Source: Nocardia sp. BMG111209 (GTDB lineage: Bacteria; Actinomycetota; Actinomycetes; Mycobacteriales; Mycobacteriaceae). Taken from it: a DNA stretch of 64,000 bases. Positions 8,862 through 17,452 of this stretch are shown here, piece by piece. How positions within the stretch are numbered: the stretch's first letter is position 1; every line of letters starts with the position of its first letter. The stretch is taken from contig NZ_KB907307.1 in assembly GCF_000381925.1 (NCBI RefSeq), positions 2,046,001-2,110,000 of the forward strand. Direction: 5' to 3'. The translations under genes were made by a program, and so were the position numbers. The notes beneath the pieces were generated by a model. It was not told the origin of the DNA. It ran no database searches and worked only from the letters and a program-made list of their open reading frames with translations.

Positions 8862-9890
8862 TCAAGCTGCGCGGGTGCGGGTGGCGGTCGGAGTCTCACC
8901 GGTGTGCCGGCGGTAGATGCGGCGGAAGGCGGCCGGATCGGCGTAACCCACGGCGCCGGCGATCACGTCGACGGGGTCACGGGTCGTGGCGAGCAGGGTC
9001 GCGGCGTGGCCGACGCGCAGGCGATGTACGTACTCGGTGGGTGAGACCCCGAGTTCATCGCGGATACGGCGGGCCAGGGTGCGCGGGGAAACCGCTGCGG
9101 CTCCGGCCAATTCGCCGAGGGACAGTTGCCGGTCCAGGTTGGCGTGCACGTGTTGCCGGACCGCGCGCACCACCGGGTCGGTGCCCCGCAGATGCTCGAG
9201 CACCATGTACCGCGACTGCGACATGCGTGCGTCGAGCACCAGATAGCGGGCCACCTGCTCGGCGAGGGCGGCGCCGCCGAGGCGGGCGACCAGGGTCAGC
9301 AGCAGGTCGGTGTGGGCGAAAGCCGCACCGGCGGTGAGCACTTCGCCGCTGTCGACGACCATGCGGTCGACGTGCACGGTGACGTCGGGGAAGCGGCGGG
9401 CGAACAGGGGCGCCAGCCACCAGTTCGTGGTGGCGGCGCGGCCCGACAGGAGTCCGGTGGCGGCGAGTACGAACGTGGCCGAGCAGGAGGCGGCGACCGT
9501 GGCACCGGAATCGGCTGCCCGCCGGATGGTTTCGACTGCCCGCATCGTCTCGGGCCGGGCCAGCAGTTCGTCCACGAGCTTCTCGTCGGTGGCGGACGGG
9601 CCCGGTATCACCAGGATGTCGCCGGTTCCGAAATCGACCGAGCCGAACGGTGTTTCGGTGTCGACATTGACGAGTCGCCCGCCGCCGGATCGGACCGGTG
9701 CGCCGTCGAGGGATACGACGCGCTGCCGCAGCGGGTTTCGCGGTTCACCATCTGCGGCAGGTCTTTTCCGCCGGGGGCCGGATGCCGACGGGATCGGTCG
9801 TGCGGCGATGGCGGCGGCCGTGTCGACGATGTCGATTCCCAGGCCGAGTGCGCCCTCCAGCACACCGTCCAGTGCGAGGTGGGTGATCAT
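8862..9890 (-). CDS. GlxA-type AraC regulator with DJ-1/PfpI domain
   Basis: A 342-residue protein in two parts. Residues about 1-180 form a DJ-1/PfpI-like domain with LALDGVLEGALGLGIDIVDTA at the start and the nucleophile-elbow cysteine in VAASCSATFVLAATGLL. Residues about 235-340 form the two-helix AraC DNA-binding domain (RQLSLGELAGAAAVSPRTLARRIRDE and DVIAGAVGYADPAAFRRIYRR). GlxA-type regulators bind small metabolites in the first domain. It is divergent from the dienelactone hydrolase gene, which is its most likely target. Confidence 0.88.
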   Translation of the reverse strand: MITHLALDGVLEGALGLGIDIVDTAAAIAARPIPSASGPRRKRPAADGEPRNPLRQRVVSLDGAPVRSGGGRLVNVDTETPFGSVDFGTGDILVIPGPSATDEKLVDELLARPETMRAVETIRRAADSGATVAASCSATFVLAATGLLSGRAATTNWWLAPLFARRFPDVTVHVDRMVVDSGEVLTAGAAFAHTDLLLTLVARLGGAALAEQVARYLVLDARMSQSRYMVLEHLRGTDPVVRAVRQHVHANLDRQLSLGELAGAAAVSPRTLARRIRDELGVSPTEYVHRLRVGHAATLLATTRDPVDVIAGAVGYADPAAFRRIYRRHTGETPTATRTRAA

Positions 9891-9963
9891 GTGGCGAGAT
9901 TAGACCGAATAGTGTCGATCACGCCACTGGCGATGCGCTGACCTGCTGCGGGAGGGTTCGTAT

Positions 9964-10815
9964 GTGCAGCAGACTCCCCCTCAGGACTCCCGCGATGACG
10001 ACCTCGCCGATTTCACAGCCCGGTCGATCACGCTCGACGGAGTCACCCGGACGGTGTATGTCGGCGGCTCCGGACCGGCGGTCGTCGTGATGGCGGAAAT
10101 GCCCGGCATCAGTCCGGATGTCGCGCGTTTCGCCCGCTGGGTGCGTGCTGCCGGGCTCACGGTCTATCTGCCCTCGCTGTTCGGCCGCGACGGGGCCTAT
10201 CCGGAGGCCGAAGCGGGTAGGGAGGTTTTCCGGCGCGCCTGTGTCAGTGCGGAATTCCGCGCCTTCGGCGCGGGCAGGTCCAGCCCGGTTGCGGTGTGGC
10301 TGCGTGCTCTGGCGGCCTTCGCGCACGGCGAATGCGGTGGCCACGGTGTCGGGGCACTGGGGATGTGCTTCACCGGCAATTTCGCGCTCACCATGATGCT
10401 CGAGCCCGCGATGCTGGCGCCGGTACTGTGCCAGCCGTCGCTGCCACTGGACCGGCCGGACGGGCTGGAGATCTCCCCCGGTGAGCTGGCGGCGGTGCGG
10501 GAGCGGCTCGATCGCGAGGATCTCGTGGTGCGGGCTTACCGATTCGAAGGCGACCGCTTCTGTACCGCACAGCGTTTCGCCGCTTATGCCGCGGCGCTGG
10601 GCCCGCGTTTCGAGTCACGGGTTCTGCCTGCTGATGCCGCGAATCCCGCTCCGCCCCCGTTCTTCTCGGAGATCGTCGGCTGCCCGCACAGTGTGGTCAC
10701 CGCGCATCTGATCGATGCGGCGGGCGAGCCGACCGTCGCGGCCCGCGACGAGATCATCGGCTTTCTCGTGAAGCGGCTCGGTGGAACCGGGGAGCAGCGG
10801 CAGGACGTCCACTGA
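9964..10815 (+). CDS. Dienelactone hydrolase family protein
   Basis: A 283-residue alpha/beta hydrolase with the dienelactone hydrolase signature GMCFTG, which places the cysteine nucleophile at residue 135. An early AEMPGISPDVARFARW segment matches the family's substrate-side region, and a histidine in VGCPHSVVTAHL near residue 240 could complete the triad. Classical members hydrolyse dienelactone from chlorocatechol cleavage; many paralogues have other ester or lactone substrates. The GTG at 9964 was taken as start because the frame begins there. It is divergent from the GlxA-type regulator, with 73 bp between them. Confidence 0.8.
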   Translation: MQQTPPQDSRDDDLADFTARSITLDGVTRTVYVGGSGPAVVVMAEMPGISPDVARFARWVRAAGLTVYLPSLFGRDGAYPEAEAGREVFRRACVSAEFRAFGAGRSSPVAVWLRALAAFAHGECGGHGVGALGMCFTGNFALTMMLEPAMLAPVLCQPSLPLDRPDGLEISPGELAAVRERLDREDLVVRAYRFEGDRFCTAQRFAAYAAALGPRFESRVLPADAANPAPPPFFSEIVGCPHSVVTAHLIDAAGEPTVAARDEIIGFLVKRLGGTGEQRQDVH

Positions 10816-10864
10816 GTGGCCTGTTGCCGATGTCGGCTGGCCGCGGATCCTCCCCCACGGATCT

Positions 10865-11281
10865 TCAATGGCGCGTAGCCGTGCCGGAACTCTCCACGGG
10901 AGTGGTTGTGCCCGTATCCCCCACCGTCGCAGGCGGTTCGGCACCGCGCACCGGCGCAGCAGATTCGGCACCGCGGACCAGCACAGCAGATTCGGCACGA
11001 CGCAGCAGCGCAGCAGATTCGGTGCGGCGCAGCAGCCGGGTGATCAGGAACGACACGATGCGGTAGGTGAGGACGGCCGGGACGACCGCCAGCAGGACCA
11101 CGCGCAGAATCACCAAGGCGGCGGCGACGGCCGGATAGGGCAGGCCGAGCCCGCCGGGTGATCCGAGACCGTGCCGTCCCGACAACATCGTCAGCAGCAC
11201 ATGCAGGGCTGCGTACAGCAGGACCAACAGCAGGAACAGGACCAGCGGGCGGAGCCGCGCGAGGCCGGTACGTCCGGTCAT
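10865..11281 (-). CDS. Small membrane protein with four 9-residue C-terminal repeats
   Basis: A 138-residue protein with two hydrophobic stretches, about 11-32 and 50-75, followed by a soluble tail. The tail contains four imperfect 9-residue units (LRRTESAAL, LRRAESAVL, VRGAESAAP, VRGAEPPAT), encoded by 27-bp tandem repeats. I know no family match. Its ATG overlaps the stop of the upstream gene (ATGA at 11278-11281), so the two are translationally coupled and probably act together at the membrane. Confidence 0.65.
   Translation of the reverse strand: MTGRTGLARLRPLVLFLLLVLLYAALHVLLTMLSGRHGLGSPGGLGLPYPAVAAALVILRVVLLAVVPAVLTYRIVSFLITRLLRRTESAALLRRAESAVLVRGAESAAPVRGAEPPATVGDTGTTTPVESSGTATRH
10932..11040. 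repeat. 27-bp tandem repeat, about four copies
   Basis: The core GCAGATTCGG recurs at 10959, 10986 and 11013, exactly 27 bp apart, with a degenerate copy starting near 10932. The period keeps the reading frame of the membrane protein on the minus strand and produces its 9-residue repeats. Confidence 0.85.
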
Positions 11282-12468
11282 GCCACCTCCGGCCCGGAGG
11301 TGAGGAAGGCGAGCAGCAATGCGTTGCCGATCGCCCCGCCGGTCGCGAAACGCAGCCGGGAACCGCTGCGCAGCGGCACACCCACCAGATCCGTGGTGCG
11401 GAACAGGCGGGTGAACACATCGCGGCGACCCAGCGATCTGGCCAGGGCCAGCGCGAAACCCGTTGCCGATACCGATATTCCGAGGATCACGGGACCGCTG
11501 TCGATATCACCGGCGCCGCGGTATCCGCTGCCGTACTCGTGGATCGCGCTGAAGCCGAGGACGGTTCGCTCCTGACGGAACAGCGCGGCCGCGAGGTCCC
11601 CGGCGAGGGCGCGGTCGGCGAAACCGGCGAAATACGCGGCCAGTCCGGTTCCGGACGCGCGGGGGGCGTCGTGCATCCGTCCGTCGGTGCCCATGCGCTG
11701 CACGATCAGTCCGGTGCGGGGATCGATCTGGACCGCGCGCACCTGCTGTGCCCAATGTGCCAGCACCACAGCGTGATCGGTGCCGGTCTCGCGGCCGTGC
11801 ACCGCGATCGCGGCGGCGACCGCGGCCACGTCTGTGGGGTAGGCCTCGCCGGGGAAGGTGTCGAGCAGGGCGGTCGGTGAAGCGAGCAGGCGTCGTTCGT
11901 AGGCGGCGACCAGCGCGTCCTGCCGCCGCGCGAGGTCGGGCGGGAATGCCGGATCGACCATGCGCGCCATCCCCAGTGCCAGAGCGGGATACGCGAGATA
12001 GGCGTGGCCGTGCGGACCGTCGAGGCCGGTTTCGCCGTCCTCGCCGTGCCAGGTATCGGTGAACAGGGTGCGCAGGGCGGGTGAGAGGCTCTTGGCCGCC
12101 GCGCGAGTCGCAATGGGGGCGTACCGATTCCGCCATTCGGGATGAGACAGGCACACCTGCGCCAGACCCAGGGCCGCCATCTGATGGGTCAGCAGGCCCC
12201 ACATCCCGTCGAGTGCGCCCGGCGATCCGGTGGCGCGGAGGTGGTCGTCCTCGTCCTCGAAGGCCGCCAATTCCTCGGCGAGACCGTGCACCCGGGTGGC
12301 CTCGCCGCGGTACCAGCCGTCGGCGTCGCGGCCGCACCACCACGCCGGCACCAGGGCCGCCACCACCAGCGCCGTGACGATCCCGAACACGATCGCGAAC
12401 GGACGGCGCCACCTGGTCGGCCGCAGCCCGGACCGCTCCGATTCCGCACGGCCCGAACGGGAATCCAT
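11278..12468 (-). CDS. Membrane-anchored protein, possible linalool dehydratase/isomerase-like domain
   Basis: A 396-residue protein with one N-terminal membrane helix (about 23-46) after a basic stretch. The rest looks like an alpha/alpha-barrel enzyme: FPGEAYPTDVAAVAAAIAVH, then SGTGLAAYFAGFADRALA and GPVILGISVSATGFALALARS. These segments recall the linalool dehydratase/isomerase-like (Ldi) family as I remember it, but I cannot confirm the match. If so it would handle a hydrophobic alcohol or alkene at the membrane. It is coupled by ATGA to the repeat-tailed membrane protein. Confidence 0.6.
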   Translation of the reverse strand: MDSRSGRAESERSGLRPTRWRRPFAIVFGIVTALVVAALVPAWWCGRDADGWYRGEATRVHGLAEELAAFEDEDDHLRATGSPGALDGMWGLLTHQMAALGLAQVCLSHPEWRNRYAPIATRAAAKSLSPALRTLFTDTWHGEDGETGLDGPHGHAYLAYPALALGMARMVDPAFPPDLARRQDALVAAYERRLLASPTALLDTFPGEAYPTDVAAVAAAIAVHGRETGTDHAVVLAHWAQQVRAVQIDPRTGLIVQRMGTDGRMHDAPRASGTGLAAYFAGFADRALAGDLAAALFRQERTVLGFSAIHEYGSGYRGAGDIDSGPVILGISVSATGFALALARSLGRRDVFTRLFRTTDLVGVPLRSGSRLRFATGGAIGNALLLAFLTSGPEVA

Positions 12469-12671
12469 ATCTCACCGTACCCGATCCGGGCATCGCCGAC
12501 CCGCGCGGTCGGTTTCCGGTCCGGAACAACCGGATTCGCGCCTGAGCAGGTGCGATTGCCCGAACTTCACGAAATTCAGGGGACAGTTCCGTGGCGGCGT
12601 GACATCGTCGGCATATAGGCCGCGCCGATCGGTGCGCCCGGAATCGCGTCGCCAGGGGAGGAATTCGGCCG

Positions 12672-12989
12672 ATGGTGGAGAACGAGACCGTCGAGAGGGA
12701 TCATGCCCTGGGTGGCCTGCTGGCGCTCGCGGGCACCATCGCTTTCCTGTGGGGCCTGTGGTTGCCGGGTGCCGATATCGGCGGCCCCGACTGCCAACCT
12801 CGGCCGACGCGGACCGCCGACATCTGCCACCCGCAGGCGGCCGAACCGCGCGACCCCGGCGCCACCGATGCCGCGGTGGCGCCACGCCGGGACGGGGATG
12901 CACACCGGGACAAGACGATCCTCGAATTGGGCGGCGGCGTGGCGGCGATGGTCGGCGCCGTTCTCGTCTTCACCGCCACGAAGAGGTGA
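12672..12989 (+). CDS. Small two-helix membrane protein
   Basis: A 105-residue protein with two membrane segments (about 13-32 and 85-102) flanking a proline-rich polar loop that carries two cysteines, likely facing outside. I recognise no family. GGGGAGGAA lies 8 to 17 bases before the ATG and can serve as ribosome binding site. The 200-bp gap before it holds no gene. Codon usage agrees with its neighbours, supporting a real gene. Confidence 0.6.
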   Translation: MVENETVERDHALGGLLALAGTIAFLWGLWLPGADIGGPDCQPRPTRTADICHPQAAEPRDPGATDAAVAPRRDGDAHRDKTILELGGGVAAMVGAVLVFTATKR

Positions 12990-13029
12990 GCCGGGCGGCG
13001 GCCGCGAAAGAGATTGCGGCGCCGCCGGT
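12990..13029. terminator. Possible bidirectional hairpin terminator
   Basis: The 40-bp convergent gap contains GC-rich arms around 12992-13005 and 13016-13028 (CGGGCGGCGGCCGC and GCGGCGCCGCCGG) separated by an AT-richer loop. The pairing is imperfect, so this is tentative. Confidence 0.35.
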
Positions 13030-13947
13030 TCACGCGGGGAGGTGCTCCGGGATGCCGAACAGTTTCGCCAGCGCGGTGTCGGTGAACACCACGTTGACCG
13101 CGACGCGGCCGCCGGTGACGGTGAAGACCTGCAGCGAGTGGAATTCGTAGCCGCCCTCCGGCACCCCCGCGTAGGCGGCCAGCGCCGGCTGACCGTTGGC
13201 GGTGAGCGGCCGTGCGCGCCAATCCGTTCCGCGCATCGCGTACACCCGCTCCATGAACCGGCCGTAATCGTCGCTGCCCCGGTACCACAGCGGCACGGGC
13301 GGCATCTCCATGATCGCGTCGGTGGTCACCAGCCGGACCAGCGCGGGCACGTCCGCCGCCTCGAAAGCCCGCGCGTAGCGCGTGATCACCGCGCGTACCT
13401 CGGGATCCTCGGGTTCGCTGATCCGGTCCGGGCCGGGCACGTCGGTCAGCGCCGCCCGCGCCCGTTGCAGAGCGCTGTTCACCGCCGGGACCGTGGTCTC
13501 CAGTTGCCGGGCGACCTCCGCGGCGCTGAATTCCAGTACCTCGCGCAGGATCAGCACGGCCCGCTGCCGCGGCGGCAGCACCTGCATCGCCGCCACCAGG
13601 GCCAGGCGCAGGTCGGCCGCGATCTCGAATCGGGCGTCCGGATACGGCTGCAACCACGGAATGTCGAGCGCCGGAAGCAGTTCCGCGGCGGTGTTGTCGG
13701 AGGCCTGGCCGAGGCCGGACGGCAGCGCCCGCCGCCCGCGTCCCTCGAGTGCGGTCAGGCAGGCGTTGGTGGCGATCCGGTACAGCCACGTCCGCATCGA
13801 GGCCCGGGTGCTGTCGTACCGATCCCGCGCCCGCCACGCACGCAGCATCGTCTCCTGCACCACATCCTCGGCCTCGTGGACCGAGCCCAGCATCCGGTAG
13901 CAGTACGCCGCCAGCTCACCCCGGTAGGGCTCGAACTCCGTCGACAT
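13030..13947 (-). CDS. ECF sigma factor with C-terminal SnoaL-like domain (SigG type)
   Basis: A 305-residue sigma-70 family protein. Region 2 covers about 5-75 (YRGELAAYCYRMLGSVHEAEDVVQETMLRAWRARD, shown here as the usual helix pair), and region 4 about 125-180 (LPPRQRAVLILREVLEFSAAEVA). Residues about 195-305 form a SnoaL-like domain ending in FGIPEHLPA. This layout is that of the SigG/TIGR02960 group, in which the SnoaL-like domain is thought to modulate activity in place of a separate anti-sigma factor. No anti-sigma gene is adjacent. The ATG at 13947 aligns with region 2. Confidence 0.88.
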   Translation of the reverse strand: MSTEFEPYRGELAAYCYRMLGSVHEAEDVVQETMLRAWRARDRYDSTRASMRTWLYRIATNACLTALEGRGRRALPSGLGQASDNTAAELLPALDIPWLQPYPDARFEIAADLRLALVAAMQVLPPRQRAVLILREVLEFSAAEVARQLETTVPAVNSALQRARAALTDVPGPDRISEPEDPEVRAVITRYARAFEAADVPALVRLVTTDAIMEMPPVPLWYRGSDDYGRFMERVYAMRGTDWRARPLTANGQPALAAYAGVPEGGYEFHSLQVFTVTGGRVAVNVVFTDTALAKLFGIPEHLPA

Positions 13948-14045
13948 CTGATCATCGAAGCATCTCCGCGGCGCCGGGGCCAGCACCGGCCGGCGCTCCG
14001 CGGCGATACTTACCCGTGAGGTACTCGCGCTCGGTCACCACGGGC

Positions 14046-14927
14046 ATGCGGGCATCGGTCGAAAGGCTGTCGATGCGTGGCGAATTGATCACCTGGCTCC
14101 TGGACGTCTGGCCCGACCACGACTGGGAGCGGGCCACCGTCCGGCAGGGCTGTTTCCACGATGTCGCGGTGACCGGCTCCGCGGTCGCGCGAGTGTCGCG
14201 GCACGGTTCCCAGCCGCAGCGCCTCGCCCGCGAGCACGCCGCGCTCACCGCCGTCACCGCGGCGAATCTGCCCGTCGAACACCCCCGCCCGCTGTCGGAG
14301 GTGGTCGACCGCCGGGACCGTTCGGCGATGCTGGTCACCGTCGCACCCGGAGCCGAAGGGCCGCAACCGGATTGGGACACCGTCGCGGACGAGCTGGGTG
14401 CGCTGCTGCGTGACCTGCACGGCACGGCCGTGGGGCCGATGCCCGCGCCGCGGAGTTGGTGTGGCGGTGCGCGGTGGCCGGATATCGTCACCGACTCCGT
14501 GATTCCGGAGTTACCGGCCGAAGGCGTCACCGCCGCGCACCGGGTGGTCGCGGACATCCTCACCGCGGAGGCGGCGGTGCCGGCCTGTTTCGTGCACGGG
14601 GATTTCGGGCCGCACAACATCCTCTGGCACGGTTCGAAGATCCGCTCGCTCATCGATTTCGACCACAGCTGTGTCGGCGATCCGGCCATCGACTACGCGT
14701 CACTGATCAGCTTCTACGGCGCCGCCGCGGTCGGCGCGCTCAGCGGGGACCCCGCCCTGCTGGATCGGGCCCTGCGCCATCGTGCCGGGTTCACTCTGCA
14801 ATTGGCTGCCGCGGCGATACTCGTCGGTGACGAGAAGCTGTTCCGCCATGCCATCGGCAATTTCGGGTCGCGGTTGCGGGCGGGCATCCTGCACGATCCC
14901 GGCGGCTGGACGCCGCGGCGATGGTGA
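14046..14927 (+). CDS. Aminoglycoside phosphotransferase (APH)-family kinase
   Basis: A 293-residue kinase-fold protein. The catalytic loop is VHGDFGPHNIL (about 177-187) and the metal-binding motif is LIDFDHSCVGDPAIDYA (about 195-211), both standard for the APH/choline kinase family. The N-terminal lobe carries AVARVSRHGSQPQRLAREHAAL. Substrates in this family include aminoglycosides, choline, homoserine and sugars; nothing here selects one. It is divergent from the sigma factor gene. An alternative ATG at 14073 would shorten it by nine residues. Confidence 0.82.
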   Translation: MRASVERLSMRGELITWLLDVWPDHDWERATVRQGCFHDVAVTGSAVARVSRHGSQPQRLAREHAALTAVTAANLPVEHPRPLSEVVDRRDRSAMLVTVAPGAEGPQPDWDTVADELGALLRDLHGTAVGPMPAPRSWCGGARWPDIVTDSVIPELPAEGVTAAHRVVADILTAEAAVPACFVHGDFGPHNILWHGSKIRSLIDFDHSCVGDPAIDYASLISFYGAAAVGALSGDPALLDRALRHRAGFTLQLAAAAILVGDEKLFRHAIGNFGSRLRAGILHDPGGWTPRRW

Positions 14928-14930
14928 GTG

Positions 14931-15527
14931 CTACCGAATTCGGTGCAGCAGTTCGGAGTTGAGGCGGCGGACCAGGGCGCGCAGGCGTTCTCGGGTGGCC
15001 GACTCCGGGTCGCTGAGACGCAATTGCAGCAGTTCCCGGCCGGAGGCCTGCAATACGCGGGCGGTGTACTCCGGGTCCTCCAGATCCGGGTTGATCCGCA
15101 GGAGCTGGCCGACGAAGTATTCGCAGACCACGGCCTGCGAGATGGCCAGGCGTTCATACAGTTCGGGCGGTGCGCCCTCGGGCGGGAACAGGAACAGGCG
15201 CCAGGTTTCGGGGTGGGCGTCGACGGCGCTCACCACGCCGTCGAAGGCGTGCAGCAGCGGGTCGTCGCCGGAGTCGTCGTCCGCCGCGATCGCGGCGGTG
15301 AATTGTGCTGCCGCCCTGGCGGCCTCGCGGTCGATCAGCGCGACGAACAGGCCGGGGAGGTCACCGAACTGCTGATACAGCAACGAGCGATTCACACCCG
15401 CCGCGTCCGCGATGCGATGCGGGGTCGCGGCGTGGAAGCCCGCCGCGGCGATGATCGTGTGGGCCACATCCAGAATCTGCTCGCGGCGCGCCTCGGCGGT
15501 CATCCGGCGTCGGTGCTGCGAGGTCAT
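14931..15527 (-). CDS. TetR-family regulator
   Basis: A 198-residue TetR protein. The DNA-binding region is RREQILDVAHTIIAAAGFHAATPHRIADAAGVNRSLLYQQFG at about residues 12-53, with the recognition helix VNRSLLYQQF. The rest is a helical effector domain. It is divergent from the DUF2236 oxygenase gene, with TTAGT-type inverted repeats between the two, so it probably represses both genes. The ATG at 15527 was chosen over one seven codons upstream because it leaves room for the promoter. Confidence 0.88.
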   Translation of the reverse strand: MTSQHRRRMTAEARREQILDVAHTIIAAAGFHAATPHRIADAAGVNRSLLYQQFGDLPGLFVALIDREAARAAAQFTAAIAADDDSGDDPLLHAFDGVVSAVDAHPETWRLFLFPPEGAPPELYERLAISQAVVCEYFVGQLLRINPDLEDPEYTARVLQASGRELLQLRLSDPESATRERLRALVRRLNSELLHRIR

Positions 15528-15540
15528 GCTTGACAGCATA

Positions 15541-15579
15541 ACTAACACTGCGTGAGTATCTTACTAACACCTTGTTAGT
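15541..15579. promoter_or_regulatory. TetR operator, ACTAACA repeats
   Basis: ACTAACA-CCT-TGTTAGT at 15563-15579 is a perfect 7+3+7 inverted repeat; another ACTAACA half-site lies at 15541-15547. They occupy the 63-bp gap between the TetR gene and the oxygenase gene and stand out as AT-rich in this sequence. Confidence 0.7.
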
Positions 15580-15590
15580 TGGAGGATGCG

Positions 15591-16910
15591 GTGACCACGC
15601 ACTACCCCACGCTCGCTCGACGTGTTCGCAGTCAGCGCGAACTGCAGCCGGATCTCTACGGAGACATGGATTTCGACAAACAGCCGTATCGGCTGGCAAC
15701 GCAGCCGGGTGTGCCGTCGGCGTTGCCGCGCTGGGTCGCGGACCGGGAACCGATCCTCGCCGACGAGCGGACCATCGAGCTGATCTCCACCGCGACGATG
15801 CTCGGCGACACCGTCGCCGATCCGCTCGCGGCGCTGACCGCCGGCCACGGGGTGACCGAGCTGATCGCCATGGTGCGGCTGGCGTGTCGCGAAGGGGTCG
15901 ACGCCGTGCTCGGCGCACCGCCGGAGCTGGTGTCGTTCATCGAGGCCATGGCGGCCACACCGGACTGGGTCGACGCCGAGCTGGTCCGAGAGGGCGCGCG
16001 GCAGGCGCGCATCGACGCGGCGCTGCTGGCGCCCTTCGTGACTCGCGGCGCGTTCATTGCCACGTTCACCAATACCTATGCGGCACTGCCGATGGCGCTG
16101 ACCGGAGCGTTGTCCGGAAGGCGCGCGGCCCGCCGGGTCAACGAGACCGCGAGCTTCTTCGCCGTCACCACGCTGCCCGGTGCACTGGACCGCCACGGCC
16201 CCGGTTTCGAGGCCGCGGCCATGGTCCGCCTGATGCATTCGATGGTGCGCTACAACGCTTTGCGCCGCTCCGGCCGCTGGGACCCCGACATCTACGGGAT
16301 GCCGGTCCCGCAGGTCGACCAGATGCCCGCCGGGATGATCAACCTCTACCTGCTCGCCGTCCGCGCGCGCCGGCAGGGCCGCACCGAATTCACCGACGAG
16401 GAACGGGCTCTCGTCGAATTCGGCCGCTACCGGTGCTTCCTGCTCGGCCTGCCCGAGGAGTTGCTGCCCACCACCGCGGCAGGCATCATCCACGTCTTCC
16501 ACGCACGAGCCGCGTTGCTGCGCGACGGATTCGACGACGCCACCTGCGGCGAACTGATCCGATCCACCATGGACGCCTACCTCCGTCCCGGCCGCACCCC
16601 CTTCGACCGGATCGCCGACGCGGTCGAGAAGAGTTACAGCAGAGCCGGTTTCATCCTCGCCTTCTGTAACGGGAACCGGGACTCGGCCCGCGCCATGGGC
16701 GTCACCATCGGGCCCGGCGACATCGCCCGGATCGCCGCGACGGCGCCGTTCCTCATCGGACGGCTACTGGCCGTCCACGGTGCGGATCGGATTCCCGGAT
16801 TGCGCTGGGCCGTCGACCGTTACACCACCGCGCTGGTCGAACGCCGCCTGATCACCTACGGACGAGCCGAGTACGTCACGGACGCCCGCCACTACACCCC
16901 GGCGGGGTGA
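15591..16910 (+). CDS. MpaB-like/DUF2236 oxygenase family protein
   Basis: A 439-residue protein of the DUF2236 family, which includes latex-clearing protein and MpaB-type heme oxygenases. Recognisable parts are DRHGPGFEAAAMVRLMHSMVRYNAL with histidines suited to heme contact, and DIYGMPVPQVDQMPAGMINLY followed by the FTDEERALVEFGRYRCFLLGLPEELLP region. The substrate is unknown. The GTG at 15591 follows GGAGG by five bases and so is preferred to an upstream TTG. It forms a divergent pair with the TetR regulator. Confidence 0.78.
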   Translation: MTTHYPTLARRVRSQRELQPDLYGDMDFDKQPYRLATQPGVPSALPRWVADREPILADERTIELISTATMLGDTVADPLAALTAGHGVTELIAMVRLACREGVDAVLGAPPELVSFIEAMAATPDWVDAELVREGARQARIDAALLAPFVTRGAFIATFTNTYAALPMALTGALSGRRAARRVNETASFFAVTTLPGALDRHGPGFEAAAMVRLMHSMVRYNALRRSGRWDPDIYGMPVPQVDQMPAGMINLYLLAVRARRQGRTEFTDEERALVEFGRYRCFLLGLPEELLPTTAAGIIHVFHARAALLRDGFDDATCGELIRSTMDAYLRPGRTPFDRIADAVEKSYSRAGFILAFCNGNRDSARAMGVTIGPGDIARIAATAPFLIGRLLAVHGADRIPGLRWAVDRYTTALVERRLITYGRAEYVTDARHYTPAG

Positions 16911-16923
16911 CCGGCCGGCGGAT

Positions 16924-17376
16924 TCAGTCGTGATCCGAAAGCCGTTGCGTCCGAAACTGGAACACACGGTCCGGCGCCGCGGTCTCGATCGCCTGCTTCA
17001 TATCGATGATCCCGAATCCGGTGCGCCGCCGCACCGCAGGAGCGGCGCTGTCGGGCAGGATGTCGGTCGTCCAGACCAGTCGTCCTCGCTCCCCCGCCTC
17101 CTGCACCTCGAAGCTGGCGTGGTGATGGTCCAGCGCCGGTCGCGCACCGTCCACGACGGTATAGGCCAGGCGCCGCGCCTCGTCGTCGACGGCGACGATC
17201 AGTTCCCGGACCACATGCCCGTCCGGAAACGTCAGGAACCGTTCGACGCCCTCGATCCGGGTGCCGACCACGCGGCCCGGCAGCAGCCGCCGATGCACGG
17301 CGCCGACATCGCGGATCACATCCCAGATGTGCCGTGGCGACGCATCGATCAGAACTTCGTGGCGGATGGTCGCCAT
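16924..17376 (-). CDS. SRPBCC (polyketide cyclase/START-like) protein
   Basis: A 150-residue SRPBCC protein beginning with the typical IRHEVLIDASPRHIWDVIRDV and continuing through the strand pattern TYTVVDG-type to a long C-terminal helix. The fold forms a hydrophobic pocket for lipids or polyketides. The substrate is unknown. It ends 13 bp from the convergent oxygenase gene. Confidence 0.8.
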   Translation of the reverse strand: MATIRHEVLIDASPRHIWDVIRDVGAVHRRLLPGRVVGTRIEGVERFLTFPDGHVVRELIVAVDDEARRLAYTVVDGARPALDHHHASFEVQEAGERGRLVWTTDILPDSAAPAVRRRTGFGIIDMKQAIETAAPDRVFQFRTQRLSDHD

Positions 17377-17452
17377 ATCGGCGCAGACTCCCCTCGTTCC
17401 GGACAATACGCTCAACCTATCCGATCGGCGGCCCGATCGTGCCGGCGCCGCC

